Assembly: GCA_965227875.1 (NCBI GenBank)
Contig: OZ245783.1
Span: 3,472,001-3,536,000 of the forward strand
Direction of reading: 5' to 3'
Length of the DNA stretch: 64,000 bases
DNA from: G965227875 sp965227875
Lineage (GTDB): Bacteria > Pseudomonadota > Alphaproteobacteria > Rhizobiales > JAJFHC01
The stretch's first letter is position 1. Every line of letters begins with the position of its first letter. Positions 17,147 through 25,645 of the stretch are shown here, in pieces. Both the position numbers and the translations under genes were made by a program. The notes under the pieces were generated by a model, which saw nothing but the letters and a program-made list of their open reading frames with translations, was not told where the DNA came from and made no database searches.

Positions 17147-18055
17147 GTGACCGACAACAACCCATCTCCGGATCTGGACATCGACTCCAAGGTCGCGGCT
17201 CCGAGGCGCGAACGAAACTGGTTCCGCGACAGCCTGCGCGAACTGAAGAAGGCTCCGATCACCGCGAAGTTCGGTGTCGGCGTCATCCTGCTCTACGTGT
17301 TCGTGGCCCTGTTCGCGCCGGTGATCAGCCCGTACGGCGAATCGGAGATCGTCGGCTCCCAGTTCGAGGAGTGGACCACCACCCATCCACTGGGCACCGA
17401 CAATCTCGGGCGCGACATGCTCACCCGCATTCTCTACGGCGCGCGGAACACGGTCGGCATTGCCTTCGTGACCACGCTGCTGGCCTTCATGATCGGCGGC
17501 GTCGCCGGTGTCATCGCCTCGGTTGTCGGGGGCTGGACGGACCAGATAATGAGCCGCATCGTCGACATCCTGATGGCGATCCCGCAGCTCATCTTCGCGC
17601 TGCTCCTGCTCACGATTTTCGGTACCTCCATCCCCGTGCTGATCATCATCATCGCGGTGCTCGATTCGACGCGCGTGTTCCGGCTGGCGCGGGCGGTGTC
17701 GATGAACGTCGTCGTCCTGGACTTCGTCGAGGCGGCGAAGCTGCGCGGCGAGGGGCTGGGCTGGATCATGGGGCGCGAAATCCTGCCCAACATCATGCCG
17801 CCGCTGGTGGCCGAGTTCGGCCTGCGTTTCTGCTTCGTGTTCCTGACCATCGCCGCGCTGAGCTTCCTGGGGCTGGGCATCCAGCCACCGACCGCCGACT
17901 GGGGCTCGATGGTGCGCGACAACGCGACCCTGATCTCCTATGGCGACTACACGCCGCTGCTGCCTGCCGGCGCGATCGCGCTGCTGACGGTGGGCGTCAA
18001 CTTCGTTGTCGACTGGTTCCTGCACAAGACGAGTGGTTTGCGCGATGAGCACTAG
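17147..18055 (+). CDS. Dipeptide/oligopeptide-type ABC transporter permease (DppC-like)
   Basis: Inner-membrane permease, 302 aa, GTG start after GAGGGCGAC. The N-terminus is cytoplasmic and charged (residues 1-35), followed by the DppC pattern LFAPVISPYGES, HPLGTDNLGRDMLTRILYGAR (about 83-103), and the EAA loop VEAAKLRGEGLGWIMGREILPN. The last 11 bp overlap the start of the ATPase gene. Partner of the preceding permease. Confidence 0.93.
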   Translation: MTDNNPSPDLDIDSKVAAPRRERNWFRDSLRELKKAPITAKFGVGVILLYVFVALFAPVISPYGESEIVGSQFEEWTTTHPLGTDNLGRDMLTRILYGARNTVGIAFVTTLLAFMIGGVAGVIASVVGGWTDQIMSRIVDILMAIPQLIFALLLLTIFGTSIPVLIIIIAVLDSTRVFRLARAVSMNVVVLDFVEAAKLRGEGLGWIMGREILPNIMPPLVAEFGLRFCFVFLTIAALSFLGLGIQPPTADWGSMVRDNATLISYGDYTPLLPAGAIALLTVGVNFVVDWFLHKTSGLRDEH

Positions 18056-19727
18056 TGAGGACGACCGCGAACGCGGTGAGAAAGGCGATCTGCTTCTCGA
18101 AATTCGCGGCCTGAAGATCGAGGGCCAGGCCGATGACCAGTGGACTGAAATCGTCCGTGGCATAGACCTGACGCTGAACCGTGGTGAGGTGCTTGGCCTG
18201 ATCGGCGAGTCCGGGGCCGGCAAGTCGACCATCGGGCTGGCGGCCATGGGCTTCGCCCGCCCCGGTTGCCGGATCACCGAAGGCACGATCATGTTCGATG
18301 GCGTCGACCTCGCGAAGGCGCCGGAAGAAAGAAAGCGGCCCTTGCGCGGCGTCCGCATTTCCTACGTGGCCCAGAGCGCGGCTGCCTCGTTCAATCCGGC
18401 GCACAAGCTCATCGACCAGTTCACCGAAGGCCCGGTCCAGCACGGTGTGAGCTCCAAGGCGGAAGCCGAGAAAGACGGTATCGAACTGTTCGAGCGCCTT
18501 CAGCTGCCCGAGCCCCACGTCATCGCGTTCCGCTATCCCCACCAGGTCAGTGGTGGGCAGCTGCAGCGCGCCATGACGGCCATGGCCATGGCCTGCCGAC
18601 CGGACCTCATCATCTTCGACGAGCCGACGACGGCCCTCGACGTGACGACGCAGATCGAGGTGCTTGCCGCCATTCGCGACGTCGTCGACCAGTTCAACAC
18701 CGCCGCCATCTACATCACGCATGATCTCGCCGTCGTCGCCCAGATGGCGGACAAGATCATGGTTTTGCGCTACGGCAATCTGGTCGAGGAGGCCGACACA
18801 CGGACCATGTTGTCGAACCCCCAGAAGGATTACACGAAGTCTCTCTGGGCCGTGCGCAGTTTCAGCACCGAACCCGTGCCCGTCGCATCCGGCGAGAAGC
18901 CGTTGTTCCAGGTCCGCAACGTTACGGCGGGCTACGGTCCCGTCGACGTGCTCAAGGACATATCGCTCGACATCTACAAGCGCCGGACCGTGGCCATCGT
19001 CGGGGAATCGGGGTCGGGCAAGAGCACCACCGCGCGCGTCATAACCGGTCTGTTGCCGCCACGTCCCGGCATGGGCGAGGTGCTCTACAACGGTGAACCC
19101 CTGCCGCCGGATTACCGCAAACGCACGCGCGACCAGTTGCGCCACGCCCAGATGATCTACCAGATGCCGGACACCGCCATAAATCCGCGCCAGCGCGTGC
19201 GCGACATCATCGGCCGGCCGCTCGCCTTCTATCTCGGGATCCGCGGCAAGCAGGCGGAGGAGCGCATCCGGGACCTGCTCAGGCTGATCGAGCTGGAGCC
19301 GGCCGACTTCATCGACCGCTTCCCCGGCGAGCTTTCAGGCGGGCAGAAACAGCGGATCTGCATTGCCCGGGCGCTGGCGGCGGACCCGGAATTCATCATC
19401 TGCGACGAGGTCACCTCGGCGCTCGACCAGATCGTCGCCGAAGGCATCCTGCGCCTGCTTGACGACCTGCAGCGCAAGCTCGAACTGGCCTACATGTTCA
19501 TCACCCACGACATCGCCACAGTGCGAGCGATCGCCGACGAAGTCGTCGTCATGTACCAGGGGCGCATCGTCGAGGCGGCGTCCAGGGAGGAAATGTTCAA
19601 GCCGCCGCACCATGACTATACGGAGGTTCTCCTGTCTTCGGTCCCCGAGATGGATCCCGACTGGCTCGACCGTGTGCTGGAGGAACGCAAGAAGGGCGGG
19701 CCGAAGATCGAACTCGCCGGAAACTGA
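18045..19727 (+). CDS. Fused double ABC ATPase of a dipeptide/nickel-type transporter (DppD-DppF)
   Basis: 560 aa with two complete nucleotide-binding domains. Domain 1: Walker A GESGAGKST at 54-62, signature VSGGQLQRAM, Walker B LIIFDEPTTALD. Domain 2: Walker A GESGSGKST around 322-330, signature LSGGQKQRIC, Walker B FIICDEVTSALD. Each domain is followed by the family's C-terminal oligopeptide-ATPase segment (KDYTKSLWAVRS; HHDYTEVLLSSVPEMD). Domain 1 recruits DppD-like and domain 2 DppF-like features. Its ATG overlaps the permease gene by 11 bp. The transported substrate cannot be told without the missing receptor. Confidence 0.93.
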   Translation: MSTSEDDRERGEKGDLLLEIRGLKIEGQADDQWTEIVRGIDLTLNRGEVLGLIGESGAGKSTIGLAAMGFARPGCRITEGTIMFDGVDLAKAPEERKRPLRGVRISYVAQSAAASFNPAHKLIDQFTEGPVQHGVSSKAEAEKDGIELFERLQLPEPHVIAFRYPHQVSGGQLQRAMTAMAMACRPDLIIFDEPTTALDVTTQIEVLAAIRDVVDQFNTAAIYITHDLAVVAQMADKIMVLRYGNLVEEADTRTMLSNPQKDYTKSLWAVRSFSTEPVPVASGEKPLFQVRNVTAGYGPVDVLKDISLDIYKRRTVAIVGESGSGKSTTARVITGLLPPRPGMGEVLYNGEPLPPDYRKRTRDQLRHAQMIYQMPDTAINPRQRVRDIIGRPLAFYLGIRGKQAEERIRDLLRLIELEPADFIDRFPGELSGGQKQRICIARALAADPEFIICDEVTSALDQIVAEGILRLLDDLQRKLELAYMFITHDIATVRAIADEVVVMYQGRIVEAASREEMFKPPHHDYTEVLLSSVPEMDPDWLDRVLEERKKGGPKIELAGN

Positions 19728-19849
19728 CGCCCCATGCCGGCCTCGCCGGTTTCTGAATGCCGAAAAACTGCGGGAGGCCGCGTTGACAGTGCGCGGCATG
19801 CCCATGCCTACTGCACCATCCGGATTTTTGACTAGGAAAAGGACCGACA

Positions 19850-20473
19850 ATGATCGATCTGTACACATGGTCGACCCCGAACGGCCGCAAGGTTTCCATC
19901 ATGCTCGAGGAGCTTGGGGTGGACTACACCGTGCACGCGGTGAATATCAGCGAAGACGAACAGTTCGCGCCTGACTTCCTCGCCGTCGCGCCCAACAACA
20001 AGATTCCCGCGATTGTCGATCACGACAATGGTCTGCCGCTCATGGAGTCGGGCGCCATCATGCTCTACCTCGCAAAGAAGCACGGCAAGTTCCTGCCGTC
20101 CGGCGAGAACGAGTGGCGTGCGGTCGAATGGCTGATGTGGCAGATGGGCGGCGCCGGCCCGATGCTCGGCCAGGTGCACCACTTCGTCAAGTTCAACCCG
20201 GGCAAGGCTCCCTACGCGGAGGAACGCTTCGGCAAGGAAGCCTTGCGTCTATACGGCGTGCTGGACAAGCGTCTCGAAGGGCGCGATTTCGTTGCCGACG
20301 AGTATTCCATCGCCGACATGGCCATCTGGCCCTGGATATCGCGTTTCGAATGGCAGCAGATCGACCTGGACAAGTTCCCGAACGTCAAGCGGTGGTATCT
20401 GGAGATCGCCGGCCGCCCCGCGGTGCAACGGGGGTATTCCGTGCCGAAGGAATTCGAGATTCCCATGCCATAG
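19850..20473 (+). CDS. Glutathione S-transferase family protein (YfcG/Nu-class-like)
   Basis: Cytoplasmic thioredoxin-fold transferase, 207 aa. The N-terminal thioredoxin-like domain has TWSTPNGRKVSIMLEE with the Thr/Asn active-site pattern of Nu-class disulfide-bond oxidoreductases, then NNKIPAIVD and ESGAIMLYLA for glutathione binding. The all-helical C-domain includes the YSIADMAIWPWISR N-capping motif. Stand-alone gene with its own 120-bp leader and AGGAAAAGGACCG upstream. A thiol-disulfide role is more likely than xenobiotic conjugation. Confidence 0.93.
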   Translation: MIDLYTWSTPNGRKVSIMLEELGVDYTVHAVNISEDEQFAPDFLAVAPNNKIPAIVDHDNGLPLMESGAIMLYLAKKHGKFLPSGENEWRAVEWLMWQMGGAGPMLGQVHHFVKFNPGKAPYAEERFGKEALRLYGVLDKRLEGRDFVADEYSIADMAIWPWISRFEWQQIDLDKFPNVKRWYLEIAGRPAVQRGYSVPKEFEIPMP

Positions 20474-20476
20474 GCT

Positions 20477-20938
20477 TCAGGGAGCGTGCCAGAGTCCGCG
20501 GTGCTTGCGTCTGGCCTCGGACATGAGGCGTGAGAGCCGCTCCGGTGCGTCCGGACGGGCCTTGGCCCATCCCGTGTAGACCATGCCTTCCGAAAGGTCG
20601 TAGCCGTTTGCCAGGCAACGCGACCCGTTCGTGCCGGCGGGCGACGGCGAACAGACGATCACCGCGCCGGCGGTGAGATCCATCAGCGCCGCGCGCGCAA
20701 GGCGGCCGCAGTCGCGCAGCGCGCCGCGGAGGCGGCACATGTCTCCCGGCCGAGGGGCGTCGATGCCGTAGAGACGGTGTCGCGCATCGCCGAGTTCCAG
20801 TGACTGTCCGGTGAGGATCGTCACCGTCTCTCCCGACCGGGCGGATGTCCCGCAGAACATGATCAGGCACACCACGGCCATCATGCAGGCGCGCGTGGCA
20901 CGTTCCTGGCGGGCGGTAATGTGAACTGGCGGCGTCAT
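20477..20938 (-). CDS. Secreted staphylococcal-nuclease-like protein, probably inactive
   Basis: 153 aa. A long basic N-region then a hydrophobic segment (MMAVVCLIMFCGTSARS, about 19-35) makes an export signal; the internal ATG at 20884 may be the real start. The OB-fold core is recognisable from RLYGIDAPRPGDMC and GYDLSEGMVYTGWAKA. In active homologues the first motif reads GIDAPE and a DRYGR motif follows. Here the catalytic Glu position is Arg, DRYGR has become TNGSR, and the usual DGD calcium ligand is absent (TGQS). Six cysteines suggest disulfides in the periplasm. Lies 76 bp downstream of the CNPC-repeat/P460 gene in the same direction. Family call moderate; loss of activity is inferred. 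Confidence 0.68.
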   Translation of the reverse strand: MTPPVHITARQERATRACMMAVVCLIMFCGTSARSGETVTILTGQSLELGDARHRLYGIDAPRPGDMCRLRGALRDCGRLARAALMDLTAGAVIVCSPSPAGTNGSRCLANGYDLSEGMVYTGWAKARPDAPERLSRLMSEARRKHRGLWHAP

Positions 20939-20950
20939 CGCGCGTCTGTT

Positions 20951-20998
20951 CGGCCCGGCCTCCCGGCGTTTCCGGGAGACTTGCGGGAAGCCGGGCCG
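20951..20998 (-). terminator. Nested inverted repeat after the CNPC/P460 gene
   Basis: Outer arms 20951-20959 and 20990-20998 (CGGCCCGGC / GCCGGGCCG) enclose a second hairpin, 20960-20966 with 20972-20978. It lies just after the stop of the CNPC/P460 gene and before the nuclease-like gene. No T-tract follows on the minus strand, so it is probably a partial terminator or mRNA 3'-end protector. Confidence 0.5.
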
Positions 20999-21014
20999 CG
21001 CTTCAGGGTGCGAT

Positions 21015-22310
21015 CTACTTCTTGCGGAACTCCTCGGGCAGGAAGAGCATGTAGTCGTTGTCTTCAGCCGAGGCGTGGCATTCGTGACAGAACGCCATTC
21101 CCGCCGTGTTCTTGTCCCTTGTGCGACCGAAGACCGTGCCGTCCGGCATGATCATCGTGTAGCGCCAGTCGGCGGTTGCCTTGTTCCAGCCTCTCACCAT
21201 CTTTTCCATGATGAAAAGCGGACCCGGGGCGCCGGCACCGGTCTTGGTGACCGTGAAGCTGTCTTTGGCGATGATCGAGCCGATCGGCATTCGCGTGGTG
21301 TCCTCGAAGCCGGAATAGGCTTTCGCCGCCAGATGGTTGGCGTAGTTGTTGACCTGGCGGGCACCATGCGTATCCGACTGGTAGGGGTCGGTATTGACCT
21401 GTTCCCACTCGCCATACCGGCGCGCCCAGCGGTCGCCCGACTTGCGGTAGGCGGCCGTCATTTCCTTCTTGAGGCACCCGTAGAGCGTTGCCGATTCGGC
21501 CGGGGTGATTTCGACCGCAGTACCGGCCGCGCACGGATTGCAGGGATTGCACGCGTTTGCTGCCGCACACGGATTGCACGGATTGCAAGCCTTTGCTGCA
21601 GCGCAGGGATTGCATGGGTTGCAGGCTTTCGCTGCGGCGCACGGGTTGCAGGCCTTTGCGGCCGCGCATGGGTTGCAGGGATTGCAGGCCTTGGCCGCTG
21701 CGCAGGGGTTGCAGGCCGACGCCTGCTTTATCCGTGGCACGAAGCACTCCGAACTTGCAGCCACGTTCGCGGCGCCACACGGGTTGCACGGATTGCAGGC
21801 TGCCCCGGCCGCACAGGGATTGCACGGGTTGCAGGCTTTGGCCGCAGCACACGGGTTGCATGGATTGCAGGCCTTTGCGGCCGCACATGGGTTGCAGGCG
21901 GATGCCTTGCAGGGATTGCACGGGTTGCAGGCTTTGGCCGCAGCACACGGGTTGCATGGATTGCAGGCCTTTGCGGCCGCGCACGGATTGCAGGCGGAAG
22001 CCTTGCAGGGATTGCACGGGTTGCAGGCTTTTGCCGCCGCACACGGGTTGCATGGATTGCAGGCCTTTGCGGCCGCGCACGGATTGCAGGCGGAAGCCTT
22101 GCAGGGATTGCACGGGTTGCAGGCTTTTGCCGCCGCACACGGGTTACAGGGATTGCCGGTCTTGGTTGCCGCGCATGGATTGCACGACGCGTGGGCCTGG
22201 CTCGAAAGCCCGGTGTTTCCCGTTGAAACGGCCGTGGCCGCGAACGCCACGCCGACGGCCAGTGGCACCAGTGCGGCAGTCGACAGCATCCGGCTTCTCA
22301 AATCACGCAT
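21015..22310 (-). CDS. Secreted cysteine-rich CNPC-repeat protein with C-terminal P460-like c-haem domain
   Basis: 431 aa. A signal peptide covers about 1-42 (ends SSQAHA). Residues about 43-261 consist of NPC tripeptides in blocks such as ACNPCNPC separated by AAAKA or KASA. I count 32 NPC motifs and about 51 cysteines, interrupted once by a non-repeat stretch (SSECFVPRIKQ). Residues about 262-431 look like a cytochrome P460-family domain (WARRYGEWEQVN, HGARQVNNYAN, PIGSIIAKDSF) and end in a c-type haem motif, FCHECHASAEDNDY, with CxxCH at 408-412. Start ATG 22310 is preceded by AAGGGGGAA; the in-frame upstream stretch lacks signal features. The protein should be periplasmic or surface-located. 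Haem attachment and metal binding by the repeats are inference. Confidence 0.85.
   Translation of the reverse strand: MRDLRSRMLSTAALVPLAVGVAFAATAVSTGNTGLSSQAHASCNPCAATKTGNPCNPCAAAKACNPCNPCKASACNPCAAAKACNPCNPCAAAKACNPCNPCKASACNPCAAAKACNPCNPCAAAKACNPCNPCKASACNPCAAAKACNPCNPCAAAKACNPCNPCAAGAACNPCNPCGAANVAASSECFVPRIKQASACNPCAAAKACNPCNPCAAAKACNPCAAAKACNPCNPCAAAKACNPCNPCAAANACNPCNPCAAGTAVEITPAESATLYGCLKKEMTAAYRKSGDRWARRYGEWEQVNTDPYQSDTHGARQVNNYANHLAAKAYSGFEDTTRMPIGSIIAKDSFTVTKTGAGAPGPLFIMEKMVRGWNKATADWRYTMIMPDGTVFGRTRDKNTAGMAFCHECHASAEDNDYMLFLPEEFRKK
21528..22184 (-). repeat. Tandem coding repeats (CNPC array) with a 96-bp higher-order unit
   Basis: The DNA encoding residues 43-261 of the haem protein is built of near-identical units of 15 to 24 bp. 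In the N-terminal half these are organised into a 96-bp supra-unit encoding 32 residues (KASA-CNPC-AAAKA-CNPCNPC-AAAKA-CNPCNPC). At least three successive copies of the supra-unit, at about 21,880-22,160, are almost identical at the nucleotide level including silent sites. This suggests recent expansion by slippage or unequal recombination. Length is always a multiple of three, so the frame is kept. Confidence 0.85.
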
Positions 22311-22509
22311 GTCTATTCCCCCTTGCTTTGTTTTGAGACAAACACCCCGGGCGCTCGAACCGCAGCGACGCACCGCAGGCGTGTTCAGTCGACCGACGGT
22401 AACAGCCGGGCCATGCATGCAAACTTCAATTGGAATCACTTGCGCGTGACCGGGCCGCGAGGAGGAACGTCGCAATCGGGCCGGCGCTCGCAGATGGCGG
22501 AAACCGCAA

Positions 22510-24171
22510 TCAGCCCGACGCCAGGGCCCTCTCGCGGATCGAGGAGAGCGTGGCCCGCGGACTGACGGCGTCCGGATCCGTCATCACCTCGACGATCGCC
22601 GGTTTGCCGGACGCCTGCGCACGCTCGAAGGCGGCGGGGAAATCTTCCGTCCGGGTAACTTTCTCGCCGTGGCCGCCGAAGGCGCGGGCAAGATCGGCGA
22701 AGTCGGGGTTGACCATGTTCGTGCCGCTCACCCGTCCCGGATACTCGCGTTCCTGGTGCATCCTGATCGTGCCGTAGATGCCATTGTTGGACACGACCAC
22801 GGTGATCGGCAGGTCGTACTGCACGGCGGTCGCGAACTCCTGGACGGTCATCATCAGGCAGCCGTCGCCGGCGAAACAGACCACCGGACGGTCGGGATGA
22901 ACGGCTTTGGCCGCGACGGCGGCGGGCAGGCCGTATCCCATCGAGCCCGATGTCGGGGCCAGTTGCGTGCGGTGGCGCTTGTACTGGAAGTACCGCCCGA
23001 CGAAAGCTGCGTAGTTGCCGGCACCGTTCGTCACGATGCCGTTCTCCGGCAGGGTGCTCGACACATGCGCGACAACCTGCTCGAACTTCGCGTCGCCCGG
23101 GGTTTCGTGCGGCGCGACCCACTTGCGGTAGCTGTCGTTCGCGGCCCTCGTCCTTTCGGCGAGCCTGTTGGCGCTGCCGAGCTCCATCGCGTCCAGCGCC
23201 TCGGCAACCGACCCGAGAGATGCATTGATGGCGACGTCCGGCCGATAGACCCGACCGAGTTCCTCGGCACCCGGCGACACATGGACGAATGTCTGCCTGG
23301 GGTTGGGAATGTCGAAGAGCGTGTAGCCGCCGGTCGTCATTTCGCCAAGGCGCGGGCCGAGGGCGACCAGCACGTCGCTTTCGCGCACCAGCCGGACAAG
23401 GTCCGGGTTGGGGCCGATCCCGACGTCTCCGGCATAATTGTCGTGGCGGTTGTCGAAATAGTCCTGATAGCGGAAGGCGCAGGCGACCGGTACGTTGGTG
23501 CGGGTACTGAAAGCCTCGAGCCGGGAGCGGGCCTCGTCCGACCAGAGCGGCCCTCCGACGATGACGAGCGGACGTTCCGCGCCCTTCAGCAGCGATTCGA
23601 GCTCCGCCATGTCGGCCTCGGACGCCCGGGGTTCGATGCGGACGGCGGGTTTCGCGTCCGGCGCGTCGCACCGTGCCGAGAGCATGTCCTCCGGCAAGGC
23701 GAGAACGATCGGACCGGGCCGGCCGGACGTCGCGAGATGGTAGGCGTGGCTGACATACTCCGGGATGCGCTCGGTCGTGTCGATCTGCGCGGCCCATTTC
23801 GCAAGCGGCGCGAACATCTGGCGATAGTCCACTTCCTGGAAGGCTTCGCGGTCGGTCATGTCACGGCCGATCTGCCCGACGAAAAGGATCATCGGCGTGG
23901 AATCCTGGCGCGCCACGTGGACGCCCGCCGAGGCGTTTGTCGCGCCCGGTCCTCTGGTCACGAAACAGATGCCTGGCCGTCCCGTGAGTTTTCCGTAGGC
24001 GTCGGCCATCATTGCCGCACCACCTTCCTGCCGGCAGATCACCGTCTTGATGTCCGGATGAGCATGCAGGCCATCGAGGGCCGCGAGATAGCTCTCGCCG
24101 GGTATGCAGAAAGCGGTGTCGCAGCCGTTCAGGGCAAGCTGGTCCACAAGGATCTGACCGCCGTGGCGCAT
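22510..24171 (-). CDS. Thiamine-diphosphate-dependent enzyme (acetolactate-synthase-like large subunit)
   Basis: 553 aa with the three-domain layout of the ThDP decarboxylase/synthase family. N-terminal PYR domain with the catalytic Glu in CRQEGGAAMMADAYG, middle domain (ERPLVIVGGPLWSDEA), and C-terminal PP domain with the ThDP/Mg motif GDGCLMMTVQEF...NNGIYG. ATG 24171 was chosen because GGGAGG lies upstream; an earlier in-frame start lacks one. No small regulatory subunit gene is adjacent, and the gene is outside any isoleucine/valine cluster. It may therefore be a catabolic decarboxylase or synthase (benzoylformate, oxalyl or sulfoacetaldehyde type) rather than IlvB. Substrate undetermined. 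Confidence 0.9.
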   Translation of the reverse strand: MRHGGQILVDQLALNGCDTAFCIPGESYLAALDGLHAHPDIKTVICRQEGGAAMMADAYGKLTGRPGICFVTRGPGATNASAGVHVARQDSTPMILFVGQIGRDMTDREAFQEVDYRQMFAPLAKWAAQIDTTERIPEYVSHAYHLATSGRPGPIVLALPEDMLSARCDAPDAKPAVRIEPRASEADMAELESLLKGAERPLVIVGGPLWSDEARSRLEAFSTRTNVPVACAFRYQDYFDNRHDNYAGDVGIGPNPDLVRLVRESDVLVALGPRLGEMTTGGYTLFDIPNPRQTFVHVSPGAEELGRVYRPDVAINASLGSVAEALDAMELGSANRLAERTRAANDSYRKWVAPHETPGDAKFEQVVAHVSSTLPENGIVTNGAGNYAAFVGRYFQYKRHRTQLAPTSGSMGYGLPAAVAAKAVHPDRPVVCFAGDGCLMMTVQEFATAVQYDLPITVVVSNNGIYGTIRMHQEREYPGRVSGTNMVNPDFADLARAFGGHGEKVTRTEDFPAAFERAQASGKPAIVEVMTDPDAVSPRATLSSIRERALASG

Positions 24172-24376
24172 GAAAAAACCTCCCGTTTCGCAAGGGCCGG
24201 TCAAGATGGCCCGGTCCTCACTGCTTGTCGAGAGGCAATCTCCGCCGTGTCCCGGTCCGGTGGTGGAATTCCGTTGTCCGGGCAGGCCGCCATCCGGACG
24301 TGCGTAGACAAGTCTTAAGCTTTAGGGGCGATGCTGGGACCGGATAGTCCGGCCCACTCCGTGAAGGAAACATGCC

Positions 24377-25192
24377 ATGTACCGAACGGTTGTCCTGTTT
24401 ACGTTTCTTGTCCTGGCGCTGACCGCCGGCGGTCCCGCTTTCGCCGCGCAATGTGGCAACACCGGCGCCGGGTTCCAGCAGTGGCTGGCCGGGTTCAGGA
24501 AGCAGGCCGTGTCCCAGGGGATATCGCGCCGCGCCGTGGCCGCCTCGCTCGCCAACGTCACCTATGACCGGCAGGTCATCAAGCTCGACCGCTCGCAACG
24601 GTCCTTCAAGCTGAGCTTCAAGCAGTTCTATGCCCGCCGCGTGAACAACGCGATGATCCGCCAGGGCCGCAGGCTCATGAAGAAACATGCACGCACCTTC
24701 GCCCGCATCGAAAAACGATACGGCGTGCCCGCCCCGGTCATCACCGCGATCTGGGGCCTCGAGACCGGGTACGGGCGAAACTCGGGCCGCAAGTCGGTCA
24801 TGCGTTCGCTCGCCACGCTCGCCTATGACTGTCGGCGCGCGGCCTTTTTCCGCAACGAGTTGCTGAATGCACTGGCGATCGTCCATCGCGGAGACATGAC
24901 GCCGTCCCAGATGCGCGGCGCATGGGCGGGCGAGATCGGCCAGACCCAGTTCCTCGCGTCCTCGTTCATGAAGTTCGCCGTCGACTTCGACGGCGACCGC
25001 AGGCGGAACCTGGTGAGTTCCGTACCCGATGTTCTCGCCTCGACCGCGAACTATCTGCGCGCCTATGGCTGGCAACGCGGGCAGGGGTGGGCGCCGGGCA
25101 CCAGGAACTACGCCGTCCTCACCCAGTGGAACAAGGCCAAGGTCTATACCCAGACCATCTCGGTCATGGCGGCAGAGCTGACCGCCCGCTGA
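24377..25192 (+). CDS. Lytic murein transglycosylase, MltB/SLT_2 family, compact form
   Basis: Cleaves the MurNAc-GlcNAc bond of peptidoglycan to the 1,6-anhydro product. 271 aa with a signal peptide (about 1-23). No lipobox cysteine directly at the cleavage site, so soluble periplasmic or loosely attached. The catalytic Glu is E129 in WGLETGYGRNSG, followed by GEIGQTQFLASSFMKFAVDFDGD and the STANYLRAYGWQRGQ segment. Members are often 350-420 aa; the insertion that normally follows the GW.RGQ.W motif, and any C-terminal peptidoglycan-binding domain, are missing here. The active-site region is complete. ATG is at usable distance from GAAGGAAAC. Confidence 0.9.
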   Translation: MYRTVVLFTFLVLALTAGGPAFAAQCGNTGAGFQQWLAGFRKQAVSQGISRRAVAASLANVTYDRQVIKLDRSQRSFKLSFKQFYARRVNNAMIRQGRRLMKKHARTFARIEKRYGVPAPVITAIWGLETGYGRNSGRKSVMRSLATLAYDCRRAAFFRNELLNALAIVHRGDMTPSQMRGAWAGEIGQTQFLASSFMKFAVDFDGDRRRNLVSSVPDVLASTANYLRAYGWQRGQGWAPGTRNYAVLTQWNKAKVYTQTISVMAAELTAR

Positions 25193-25321
25193 AACACGGC
25201 TCTCGGGCGGGTTCCGGATCGCAGGAAGGGCGTTTTCCCCGCCATCCGTGCGCGATAAGGTTCCCGCGCGATTGGCCGCGTCGCGCGGCAGGAACGAACA
25301 AGAAGGAAAGGACTCGCCTCA

Positions 25322-25642
25322 ATGATCTACGATCACCGCACCTATTACTGCCACGCCGGAACGGTGGCCAAGCATCTCGACCTCTACGAGCAGTTCGGCA
25401 TGGCTCCGCAGTTCCGGATCCTCGGCAAGCCGGTGCTCTATGCGTTCACCGATGTGGGCGACGTGAATTCCTATGTCCATGTCTGGGGCTACAAGGACGC
25501 GGCCGAACGGACCGCCAAGCGCGCCCAGATGTGGGCGGACGAGGAATGGCTGGCCTACACGCGCAAGTCCGCGGAAGCCGGTTACCTCATTCGCCAGGAA
25601 AACAAGATCCTGGTCGCCACACGGTTCTTCGACGCGGGCTGA
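25322..25642 (+). CDS. NIPSNAP family protein
   Basis: 106 aa, one ferredoxin-like alpha-beta barrel domain. It begins IYDHRTYYCHAGTVAKHLDLYEQFG, the NIPSNAP N-terminal pattern, and contains the VHVWGYKDAAERTAKRAQMWADEEW segment. AAGGAAAGG precedes the ATG. Only 3 bp separate it from the Gfo/Idh oxidoreductase gene, so the two form an operon. The family has no agreed enzyme activity; a catabolic accessory role is suggested only by context. Confidence 0.9.
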   Translation: MIYDHRTYYCHAGTVAKHLDLYEQFGMAPQFRILGKPVLYAFTDVGDVNSYVHVWGYKDAAERTAKRAQMWADEEWLAYTRKSAEAGYLIRQENKILVATRFFDAG

Positions 25643-25645
25643 CCC

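Noticed and set aside
21528..22184. Regular repeats that could suggest a CRISPR array
   Set aside because: The repeats are directly abutting, in frame and coding, with no unique spacers and no cas genes.
21505..22449. Long repetitive reading frames on the plus strand opposite the CNPC-repeat gene
   Set aside because: They exist only because the repeat lacks stops in several frames. The minus frame has a signal peptide, ribosome site and a haem domain; the plus frames have none.
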